DNA of 64,000 nucleotides from Sphingopyxis microcysteis (lineage in GTDB: Bacteria > Pseudomonadota > Alphaproteobacteria > Sphingomonadales > Sphingomonadaceae): assembly GCF_012274265.1 (NCBI RefSeq), contig NZ_JAANYY010000002.1:1584810-1648809 (forward strand), in the 5' to 3' direction. Positions 45,003 through 51,999 of this stretch are shown piece after piece. The position numbers and the translations under genes are program-made. Under the pieces are notes generated by a model. That model was not told the DNA's origin and searched no databases. It worked only from the letters and a program-made list of their open reading frames with translations. How positions within the stretch are numbered: position 1 is the first letter of the stretch; each line of letters begins with the position of its first letter.

Positions 45003-45998
45003 ATGCAAGGGAACGGTGAACATCACGCTAATGATGAACGGCTGCCCGCTACGGCGCGCGCCGAGGGCGTTGCCTCGCCCTTCGACCGTGCGGCGTGGTT
45101 CGACCTGCTCGCGGCACATGGCTTTGCAGGAAAGGGTCGGATTGACGCGCAGGGCCGCGCGGGCAACGTCACCGCATGGCTGCCGCTGCGGATCGAAAAG
45201 CCCGGCAAGTTCGCGGGCCTCACCAACTGGTACAGCTTTGCGATCAGACCGCTATTTACCGGCGATGGCGACCGGAGCGCCGCATTGCGGGCGCTGTTCC
45301 GCAATGCCCGCCAGCAAGCCGCGCATCTGACGCTCTACCCGGTCAGCGCCCCCGACGACCTCGCCGCCGCGTTGCGCGCTGCCGGCTGGTGGATGAAAGC
45401 AACGCCAGCGGGCGATCGCCACTGGCTCGATCTCGGCGACATGGACCATGACGCCTGGTGGGCGAGCCGCCCCGGCGCGCTCCGGAGCACCGTCCAGCGT
45501 AAGGCGAAAAAGGGCGTCGTCGATATTCAGCTGCTCACTCAATTCGACCCGGACAGCTGGGCTGCCTATGAGGCAATCTACGCCGCGAGCTGGAAACCCG
45601 AGGAAGGGCACCCGGCCCTGCTGCGCGCCTTTGCCGAGGCAGAGGGCGGGCGCGGCACGCTTCGCATGGGGCTGGCCCGCATCGACGGGACGCCGGTCGC
45701 GGCGCAGTTTTGGACCGTCGAGGACGGCACCGCCTTCATCCACAAGCTGGCGCATGTCGAGGATAGTCTGAGAGCCTCACCCGGGACGCTGTTGTCGGCG
45801 GCGCTGTTCCGTCACGTCATCACGATAGACGGCGTAAAGCGCGTCGATTTCGGGACCGGCAACGACAGCTACAAACGCGACTGGATGAACCGCCACGACC
45901 CGCTGTGGCGGATCGAGGCTTTCAATCCCGTGCGCATCGCGGCATGGGGACCGGCATTGAAGGCTTTTGCCCGCTCGCTGCTCAGGAAAGACAAATGA
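45003..45998 (+). CDS. XrtA-locus GNAT-family acyltransferase
   Basis: This 331-residue GNAT_6 protein has TNWYSFAIRPLF near residue 80 and PGALRSTVQRKAKKG in the middle. The conserved end is RVDFGTGNDSYKRDWM. It may transfer the acyl group assembled on the neighbouring carrier protein to the polysaccharide. The frame extends upstream into the ligase gene, but the ATG at 45003 fits the family start. Its stop overlaps the carrier-protein start (ATGA). Confidence 0.8.
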   Translation: MQGNGEHHANDERLPATARAEGVASPFDRAAWFDLLAAHGFAGKGRIDAQGRAGNVTAWLPLRIEKPGKFAGLTNWYSFAIRPLFTGDGDRSAALRALFRNARQQAAHLTLYPVSAPDDLAAALRAAGWWMKATPAGDRHWLDLGDMDHDAWWASRPGALRSTVQRKAKKGVVDIQLLTQFDPDSWAAYEAIYAASWKPEEGHPALLRAFAEAEGGRGTLRMGLARIDGTPVAAQFWTVEDGTAFIHKLAHVEDSLRASPGTLLSAALFRHVITIDGVKRVDFGTGNDSYKRDWMNRHDPLWRIEAFNPVRIAAWGPALKAFARSLLRKDK

Positions 45999-46261
45999 CC
46001 CAAGCCGCCACCGTCGATACCACCCTCCGCGCCCTGCTCGCCGACGTCCTCGGCCTGGGCGAAGCGCGCGCCGCGGCACTGACCGACGACAGCGGCCTGT
46101 TCGGCGCGCTGCCCGAATTCGATTCGATGGCGGTGGCGACGGTACTGACCGAGATGGAAGACCGGCTCGGCATTCTCATCGACGATGATGAAATCGACGG
46201 CGAAATTTTTGAAACCTATGGCAATTTGCTGGCGTTCTCGCTGCGCAAGGTGACCGATTGA
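45995..46261 (+). CDS. XrtA-locus acyl carrier protein
   Basis: This 88-residue carrier has the phosphopantetheine site Ser44 in LPEFDSMAVATVL and the acidic helix TEMEDRLGILIDDDEID. The sequence differs from the fatty-acid AcpP, and the gene is not near fabD-fabG, so a dedicated carrier of the XrtA locus is favoured. It overlaps the GNAT gene by four bases. The ligase at 43435 could load it. Confidence 0.9.
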   Translation: MTQAATVDTTLRALLADVLGLGEARAAALTDDSGLFGALPEFDSMAVATVLTEMEDRLGILIDDDEIDGEIFETYGNLLAFSLRKVTD

Positions 46262-46284
46262 AGGTCGCGCCGTCCTCCCTACCT

Positions 46285-46361
46285 CGTCATCCCGGCGAAG
46301 GCCGGGATCTCGCCGTCGCGGAAAACGCCACGGAGAGATCCCGGCCTTCGCCGGGATGACG
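46285..46361. repeat. Paired inverted repeat inside the XrtA plus-strand operon
   Basis: Arms GTCATCCCGGCGAAGGCCGG... (46286-46311) and its complement (46335-46360) are perfect over 26 bases. The same sequence recurs at 55588-55663. It falls between the carrier protein and hydrolase 2 and could trim or terminate the transcript. Confidence 0.8.
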
Positions 46362-46376
46362 ACAGGGAGCATGCGA

Positions 46377-47063
46377 ATGCCTCTCCCCACCCCCGAACAT
46401 ATCCTCCGCATCGCACCCGATGACGCCCCGCGCGCCACCGTGCTGTTCGTCCCACCTTTGTTCGAGGAAGCGAACCGCACCCGGCGCACACTGGTGCTGG
46501 CGATGCGCGCGCTGGCGCGCCATGGGCTCGCCGCCGTTCTCCCCGACCTGCCCGGCCAGAATGAAAGCCTTGTGCCGCTGGACCAGACCGATCTTCATCG
46601 CTGGCAAGAAGCGCTGGCCGAGGTTTCCGCGACGCTTGATGGCCCGGTGATCATCGCGTCGCTGCGCGGCGGCGCGCTGATCGATCACCTCGCGAGCGCC
46701 GCCGCGTGGTGGCGGCTTGCCCCTATCGGCGGCGCGTCGCTGCTCCGCACGTTGATGCGTGCCCGCGTCGCCGCCGACCGCGAAGCCGGGCTGACCTCGT
46801 CGCTCGACAGCCTGCAAGCCGAAGCTGCCACCGCGCCGCTGCTCCTCGCGGGAAATTTGCTGTCGCCCGCCATGATGGGACAGCTTGGCAGCGCCGCGGT
46901 CGAGCCCGTGGCGCCGCTCCGCACCGTCACCCTCGGCAGCGGTGCCAACGCGATCGCCGGAACCCCGCTGTGGCTGCGCGCCGAACCCGGCGAGGATGGC
47001 GCGATGGCCGAGGCGATCGCCGCCGACATCGCCGCCTGGAGCCAGACATGCGGCATCAGCTGA
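46377..47063 (+). CDS. XrtA-associated alpha/beta-hydrolase 2
   Basis: This 228-residue protein has the family opening TVLFVPPLFEEANRTRRTLVL and LPDLPGQNESL. The elbow region reads IIASLRGGAL (Ser95-Leu-Arg97-Gly-Gly), so the usual nucleophile position appears to hold Arg97. Activity as a hydrolase is therefore doubtful. The ATG at 46377 has GGGAG seven bases upstream, better than ATGs at 46356 or 46371. It overlaps hydrolase 1 by 16 bases, and the two are always expected together in XrtA loci. Confidence 0.85.
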   Translation: MPLPTPEHILRIAPDDAPRATVLFVPPLFEEANRTRRTLVLAMRALARHGLAAVLPDLPGQNESLVPLDQTDLHRWQEALAEVSATLDGPVIIASLRGGALIDHLASAAAWWRLAPIGGASLLRTLMRARVAADREAGLTSSLDSLQAEAATAPLLLAGNLLSPAMMGQLGSAAVEPVAPLRTVTLGSGANAIAGTPLWLRAEPGEDGAMAEAIAADIAAWSQTCGIS

Positions 47064-47848
47064 GCTTCGCCTGCGAAGGCGCGACCCTCGCCGCCAGCTT
47101 CGACGACGCGCCCGGTACTACCGGCCTGCTGATTGTGTCGGGCGGCAACGAAATCCGCAGCGGCGCGCATCGCGGCATGGCGATGCTGGCACAGCGCATC
47201 GCCGACGCCGGTCACCCCGTCTTCCGCTTTGACCGCCGCGGGATCGGCGACAGCGACGGCGCGAACGGCGGCTTTGAAAGCAGCGCCCCCGACGTCGCCG
47301 CCGCGATCGCCGCCTTTCGCGCGGCCGCGCCGCACCTCACCCGCATCGTCGCCTTTGGCAATTGTGACGCCGCCAGCGCGCTGCTGCTCCACCAGCCGCT
47401 TGGCTTGGACGAACTGATCCTCGCCAATCCGTGGACCTATCAAGGCGGCGCCGACGATGAGGCCGACGAACCCGCGCTGCCCCCCGCATCGGCGATCCGC
47501 GCGCGTTACCTTGCGCGGCTGACCGATCCCAAAAGCCTGCTGCGGCTGCTGAAGGGCGACATCGACTTCAAGAAACTGGCACGCGGCCTGTCGGCGCTCG
47601 GCCGCCGCGCCGCGTCCGCCGCGTCCGACAGCCTGCCCGCGCGCCTCGACGCCGCGCTCGCCAACCTCGCCTGTCCGGCCACGATTTTGCTCGCCACCGG
47701 CGACCGCACGGCGCAGGCGTTCGTCGAGAATTGCCATCCGGGCGCGGTACCGGTCGAACGATTGGACAGCGTGTCGCACAGCTTTGCGGGGGATGATGGG
47801 GATTGGTTGGCTGAGCAGATACTGAAGATTCTCCGCCCTACCCTTTAG
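47048..47848 (+). CDS. XrtA-associated alpha/beta-hydrolase 1
   Basis: This 266-residue alpha/beta-hydrolase has FDRRGIGDSDG after strand 4 and the elbow FGNCDAAS, where Cys106 takes the nucleophile place. Asp219 is in ATGDRT and His244 in SVSHSFA. A Cys-Asp-His triad suggests a thioesterase or transferase rather than a typical lipase. It overlaps hydrolase 2. Its last codons and TAG stop lie inside the left hairpin of a palindromic element. Confidence 0.87.
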   Translation: MRHQLSFACEGATLAASFDDAPGTTGLLIVSGGNEIRSGAHRGMAMLAQRIADAGHPVFRFDRRGIGDSDGANGGFESSAPDVAAAIAAFRAAAPHLTRIVAFGNCDAASALLLHQPLGLDELILANPWTYQGGADDEADEPALPPASAIRARYLARLTDPKSLLRLLKGDIDFKKLARGLSALGRRAASAASDSLPARLDAALANLACPATILLATGDRTAQAFVENCHPGAVPVERLDSVSHSFAGDDGDWLAEQILKILRPTL

Positions 47849-47960
47849 GGGAGGGCAGCGAGACTTGGCAGCTTGCTGCCTAGTCGCAGCGGGTGGGGGT
47901 CAGCGGCCTTGCGCAAGGTCGCTGGCCCCCACCCCAACCCCTCCCCTGAAGGGGAGGGGC
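47836..47960. repeat. Composite palindromic element, copy C
   Basis: The left end is GCCCTACCCTTTAGGGGAGGGC and the right end an 8-bp hairpin CCCCTCCCCTGAAGGGGAGGGG-type (each about 22 bases). The core has GGCAGCTTGCTGCC, GGGTGGGGG facing CCCCCACCCC, and GCGGCCTTGCGCAAGGTCGC. It lies between the convergent ends of hydrolase 1 and trxB, and overlaps the hydrolase stop codon. Confidence 0.85.
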
Positions 47961-47968
47961 TTTTGAAA

Positions 47969-48934
47969 TTACGCCTCGACCAACGCCTTATATTCCGCCT
48001 CGGCCAGAAACCGCTCAGCATCCAGCGCTGCCATGCAGCCCATGCCCGCGGCGGTGACCGCCTGACGATAGACCTTGTCGGTCACGTCACCCGCGGCAAA
48101 AACCCCCGGGATCGACGTCAGCGACGTTCCCGGCGTCACTTCCAGATACCCGTCGCTATCCAGCGGCAGCTTGCCCTTGAACAGCTCGGTCGACGGGCTG
48201 TGGCCGATCGCGACGAAGCCGCCGTCGGTCGGCTCGTAGCTCGCCTCGCCCGTCACCGTGTCGATCAGGTCGACGCCGACGAGCCCCGAAACGCCCTCTC
48301 CCGCGACGAAGCGGTCGACGCGCTTGTTCCACAGCACCTTGATCTTGGGATTGGCGTGCAGCCGGTCCTGCAAAATCTTTTCGGCGCGGAGGTGATCGCG
48401 GCGATGGATCAGCGTCACATCGTCGCTATGGTTCGTCAGGTACAGCGCCTCCTCGACCGCGGTATTGCCGCCGCCGATCACCACGACCTTTTTGCCGCGA
48501 TAGAAAAATCCGTCGCAGGTCGCGCACGCCGAAACGCCCTTGCCGCCCAGTTCCTGCTCGCCCGGCACGCCCAGCCATTTCGCCTGCGCGCCGGTCGCGA
48601 TCACCAATGTCTCGGCCATATAGACGTCGCCGCCATCGCCGGTCAGCTTGAACGGGCGCTGCGACAAATCGACGTCGACGATCGTGTCCCAGATCATCGA
48701 CGTGCCGACATGCGTCGCCTGCGCGGTCATCTGCTCCATCAGCCACGGCCCCTGCACCACCTCGGCAAAACCCGGGTAGTTTTCAACGTCGGTGGTGATC
48801 GTCAGCTGGCCGCCGGGTTGCAGCCCCTGCACCACGATCGGCATCATCCCGGCGCGCGCGGCATAGATGGCGGCGGACAGGCCCGCGGGGCCGGAACCGA
48901 GGATGAGCATCTTGGTGTGATGGGTGGTGGGCAT
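47969..48934 (-). CDS. trxB: Thioredoxin-disulfide reductase
   Basis: TrxB is an FAD/NADPH enzyme that reduces thioredoxin in the cytoplasm. The 321-residue product has the FAD motif GSGPAGLSAA, the redox pair Cys137 and Cys140 in ACATCDG, and the NADPH motif GGGNTAVEEA. The C-terminal FAD motif is GVFAAGDVTD. I chose the ATG at 48934, because 20 upstream codons lack a motif. It is convergent with the XrtA hydrolases across a palindromic element. Confidence 0.96.
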   Translation of the reverse strand: MPTTHHTKMLILGSGPAGLSAAIYAARAGMMPIVVQGLQPGGQLTITTDVENYPGFAEVVQGPWLMEQMTAQATHVGTSMIWDTIVDVDLSQRPFKLTGDGGDVYMAETLVIATGAQAKWLGVPGEQELGGKGVSACATCDGFFYRGKKVVVIGGGNTAVEEALYLTNHSDDVTLIHRRDHLRAEKILQDRLHANPKIKVLWNKRVDRFVAGEGVSGLVGVDLIDTVTGEASYEPTDGGFVAIGHSPSTELFKGKLPLDSDGYLEVTPGTSLTSIPGVFAAGDVTDKVYRQAVTAAGMGCMAALDAERFLAEAEYKALVEA

Positions 48935-49027
48935 GACGATCTTTCTCTGGCTGTGCGGGCAGGCACAGATGGGTGTTGCCAACCGCGCTAGCAAGGGTCA
49001 CCTTCCGCGCCAAGGGGAGTCCGTTAA

Positions 49028-49651
49028 ATGGCAAGCTGGTGGGAACGTCATGAGGTGCCGCGGCTGATCAAATGCGCCTGTTCGCAGGGGCAGATCATGA
49101 AGGTGCGGAGCAAGGTTGTGCCGAACGCCAGCGGCGATGTGCTCGAGCTGGGCTGCGGCGGCGGGATCAACATGGAATTTTACGATCCCGCCCGGATCAC
49201 CAGCTTTACCGGCCTCGACCCCTCGCCCGAGCTGCTCGCGATGAGCCGCGCCGCGGCGCAGGCGCGCGGAATGGACGCGGACATCCGGGGCGGGGTTGGC
49301 GAAGCGATGCCGTTTGAGAGTGGCCGGTTCGACACCGTCGTCACCACCTTCACCCTCTGCTCGGTCGCCGATCAGGCGGCGGTGCTCGCCGAAATCCGCC
49401 GCGTTCTGAAGCCCGGCGGCACCGCGCTGTTTCTCGAACATGGCGCCGCACCCGATGCCGGGGTCGCGAAATGGCAGCGGCGGATTGAACCGGTATGGAA
49501 ACGCATCGGCGGCAATTGCCACCTGACCCGCCCGATCAGCGAGGCTTATGAAAAGGCAGGCTTTGCGGTCGACCGGCAGGCTGCCGCCTATATCCCCAAA
49601 ACCCCCCGGCCGTTCGGTTGGTACGAATATGGCGCGGCGCACGCCGCCTGA
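49028..49651 (+). CDS. Class I SAM-dependent methyltransferase
   Basis: This 207-residue methyltransferase is of the Methyltransf_11 type. SAM motif I is VLELGCGGGINMEF, then TGLDPSPELL, GEAMPFESGRFDTVV and IRRVLKPGGTALFLEH. The acceptor is unknown; similar proteins are annotated only generically. It lies 16 bases upstream of the caspase-like gene on the same strand and is likely co-transcribed with it. Confidence 0.85.
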   Translation: MASWWERHEVPRLIKCACSQGQIMKVRSKVVPNASGDVLELGCGGGINMEFYDPARITSFTGLDPSPELLAMSRAAAQARGMDADIRGGVGEAMPFESGRFDTVVTTFTLCSVADQAAVLAEIRRVLKPGGTALFLEHGAAPDAGVAKWQRRIEPVWKRIGGNCHLTRPISEAYEKAGFAVDRQAAAYIPKTPRPFGWYEYGAAHAA

Positions 49652-49667
49652 GAGAGAGGATTGCGAG

Positions 49668-50990
49668 ATGTTGCGATTCTGGCCTGTCATCCTCACCGCA
49701 TTTTTCCTGCTCGCGCCAACCGCGGCGGAAGCGCGCAAGGTCGCGCTGGTCATCGGCAACAGCGACTATGCCAACACCAGCCGCCTTGCCAACCCGGTCA
49801 ACGACATCAGGATCATCGCCGCATCGGCGCGGCAGGCCGGGTTCGACGACGTGACGATCGCCGCCGACCTTGCGGTCAATGATTTCCAGAAAGCGATGCG
49901 CGACTTTCGCGCCAAGGCCGACGGCGCCGAGGTCGCGATGGTCTATTTCGCCGGCCACGGGATCGAGGCGCAGGGCAAGAACTGGCTGATCCCGACCGAT
50001 GCGCAGCTGCAATCGGACCTCGACCTGCCTTATGAGGCGATCAACCTCGACCGTTTGATGGAATCGGTGTCGGGCGCGCAGATTCGCATGGTCATCCTCG
50101 ATTCGTGCCGCAACAATCCCTTCGGGCGGTCGTGGCGATCGGGGACGCGCGCGGTGGTGAACGGGCTGGCGGGGGTCGAGGCCGACGATGTGCTCGTCAT
50201 CTTTGCTGCCGCGCCGGGACAGACCGCCGCCGACGGCACCACCGGCAATTCACCCTTTGCGACCTCGCTCGCCAAGCGCCTGCCGCAACCCGACGTGCCG
50301 GTGCAGCTACTCGGCGGGCTGATCCGCGACGATGTGCTGGCGGCGACGGGCGGCAGCCAGCGGCCGTTCGTCAGCGCCAGCATCACCGGCACGCCCGTCT
50401 ATCTCGTACCGCGCCCGTCCGGCGCATCGGGTGAACGCCGCGGGCTGGAGGAATTGCTGTGGAAAGGTGCGATGGCCGAAAATAATGTCGAGGCATTCAA
50501 GGCATATCTCGCGGAATTTCCATCGGGAAAATATGCGGGTCAGGCGAACGACAATATCAATCGTCTGCTGAAAACGCCCGACGCGATTGCCGCACCGGTA
50601 ACGATGGTGGCGATGAAGCAGCCCGCGGCATCGGCCCGCCCGGCAACGCGCAAATTCACGCTGACCAACATCCGCGTCGAATGCATCAAGCTGACCGGGC
50701 GATTGGGGCTTGGCCTGCCCGATCAGCTGTTCCTGCGCTTCAACACCGGCCAGCGTTTTCCCGAGGGCAAGGGCGACATTTATTCGATCAAGAAGGGCGA
50801 AAGCTGGGTCGTCGATCAGGTTTTCGAATTCGACCAGCCGGTGAGTTTCCAGCTGCGCGAATTCGACGACATCGGCGGCAGCGACAATATCGGGACGATC
50901 GACATTGGCGAAACAGCGGGGACATTCACCAAAACGCTGGACGGCGATGCGAGCGACTATCGGGTCACGTACACGTTGGTGGTCAGCTAG
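49668..50990 (+). CDS. Exported caspase-like (C14) protease
   Basis: This 440-residue protein has a signal peptide (about 1-22, ending AEAR) followed at once by the caspase fold: KVALVIGNSDYA, then YFAGHGIEAQGKNWLIPTD with catalytic His97, and ILDSCRNNPF with Cys147. The central part has a tetratrico-like segment (about 275-310). The C-terminal 115 residues look like a beta-sandwich of unknown family. It belongs to bacterial caspase homologues (orthocaspases), here predicted to be periplasmic. The role is unknown. Confidence 0.85.
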   Translation: MLRFWPVILTAFFLLAPTAAEARKVALVIGNSDYANTSRLANPVNDIRIIAASARQAGFDDVTIAADLAVNDFQKAMRDFRAKADGAEVAMVYFAGHGIEAQGKNWLIPTDAQLQSDLDLPYEAINLDRLMESVSGAQIRMVILDSCRNNPFGRSWRSGTRAVVNGLAGVEADDVLVIFAAAPGQTAADGTTGNSPFATSLAKRLPQPDVPVQLLGGLIRDDVLAATGGSQRPFVSASITGTPVYLVPRPSGASGERRGLEELLWKGAMAENNVEAFKAYLAEFPSGKYAGQANDNINRLLKTPDAIAAPVTMVAMKQPAASARPATRKFTLTNIRVECIKLTGRLGLGLPDQLFLRFNTGQRFPEGKGDIYSIKKGESWVVDQVFEFDQPVSFQLREFDDIGGSDNIGTIDIGETAGTFTKTLDGDASDYRVTYTLVVS

Positions 50991-51020
50991 CGACCGGAAG
51001 GGGACGTAAGGGAAAAGCAG

Positions 51021-51189
51021 CCCCTCCCCTTTAGGGGGGGGGCAACGAAGACTTGGCAGCTTGCTGCCTAGTCGTAGTGGGGTGGGGGCCAGCGGCCTTG
51101 CGCAAGGCCGCTGGCCCCCACCCGCTGCGACTAACGAACAAGTTCGTAAGTCTCGCTGCCCTCCCCTGAAGGGGAGGGCGTGTCTTTGC
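51021..51189. repeat. Composite palindromic element, copy D
   Basis: This is the longest copy (169 bases). The left hairpin CCCCTCCCCTTTAGGGGGGGG is slightly decayed. The core has GGCAGCTTGCTGCC, GGGGTGGGGGCCAGCGGCC, TTGCGCAA and its complement, and a right hairpin CCCTCCCCTGAAGGGGAGGG. It lies between the convergent ends of the caspase-like gene and trhO. Confidence 0.85.
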
Positions 51190-51226
51190 CGCGACGTCCG
51201 CTCCCCACCCCTAAACAACCGTCGGC

Positions 51227-51955
51227 CTATTCCTTCTCCCCCACCTCGACCAGCCCATGCCCGACGCTCACCCGTTCGTCGAAGACGAAGCAGCTGCCGT
51301 GCCAGCGGCTTTCTTCCGCCGGAACCTGTTCCAGATAGGCGAGGATGCCGCCCTTCAGATGCACGACCTCCTCGACGCCCTCGCTGCGCAGGAAGGCAGT
51401 CGATTTTTCGCAGCGGATGCCGCCGGTACAGAACATCGCGACGCGTTTGCCGGCAAATTCGTCGGCGTTGGCGCGCCACCAGTCGGGAAATTCGCCGAAG
51501 CTTTTGGTCGCGGGATCGACGGCGCCGTCGAAACTGCCATAGCCCACCTCGAACCCGTTGCGCGTATCGATCAGCACCGTGCCGGGATCGTCGACCAGCG
51601 CGTTCCAGTCGGCGGGGTCGACATAGGGCGCTGCATCGCGCGCGGGGTCGAGGCCCGAAACCTTGAGCGTGACGATTTCCTTCTTCAGCCGTACCTTCAT
51701 CCGCTGGAACGGCATGGCTGCGGCGGTCGAATATTTGACATCGAGCTCGGCGCAACCGGGCAGCGCGCGAATATGGTCGATCACTGCGGCGATGCTCTCG
51801 GCGCTGCCTGCGATCGTGCCGTTGATTCCTTCGCGCGCCAGCAGCACCGTCCCCTTCACGCCATACTCGGCACACAGGTCGATCAGCGGCTGACGCAGCG
51901 CGGCGGGATCGTCGAACGGCGCGAAGCGGTAAAGGGCGGCAACGGTGAAGGTCAT
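51227..51955 (-). CDS. trhO: tRNA uridine-34 hydroxylase TrhO
   Basis: TrhO is a rhodanese-like enzyme that forms 5-hydroxyuridine at wobble position 34 of tRNA using oxygen. The 242-residue product has the N-terminal acylphosphatase-like domain ([18 protein letters not shown]). The rhodanese loop [11 protein letters not shown] holds Cys176 and Cys182. The family typically has a longer C-terminal cysteine motif, of which little is seen here. The ATG at 51955 is preferred to a TTG two codons earlier. Confidence 0.9.
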   Translation of the reverse strand: MTFTVAALYRFAPFDDPAALRQPLIDLCAEYGVKGTVLLAREGINGTIAGSAESIAAVIDHIRALPGCAELDVKYSTAAAMPFQRMKVRLKKEIVTLKVSGLDPARDAAPYVDPADWNALVDDPGTVLIDTRNGFEVGYGSFDGAVDPATKSFGEFPDWWRANADEFAGKRVAMFCTGGIRCEKSTAFLRSEGVEEVVHLKGGILAYLEQVPAEESRWHGSCFVFDERVSVGHGLVEVGEKE

Positions 51956-51971
51956 GATCAACGCCCCTTAG

Positions 51972-51988
51972 CCGTTCGTGTCGAGCGA
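51972..51988. repeat. Half copy of the 13558 REP-like repeat
   Basis: CCGTTCGTGTCGAGCGA matches one arm of the inverted pair at 13558-13639. No second arm is seen nearby. Confidence 0.5.
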
Positions 51989-51999
51989 ATTAGCCCCTT

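Noticed and set aside
45995..46261. Carrier protein as the fatty-acid AcpP
   Set aside because: The sequence around the serine differs from AcpP, and it overlaps an XrtA-locus gene rather than lying with fabD-fabG.
49668..50990. Caspase-like gene as part of an antiviral defence system
   Set aside because: It has a signal peptide and no nuclease, cyclase, gasdermin or reverse-transcriptase partner; the neighbours are metabolic genes.
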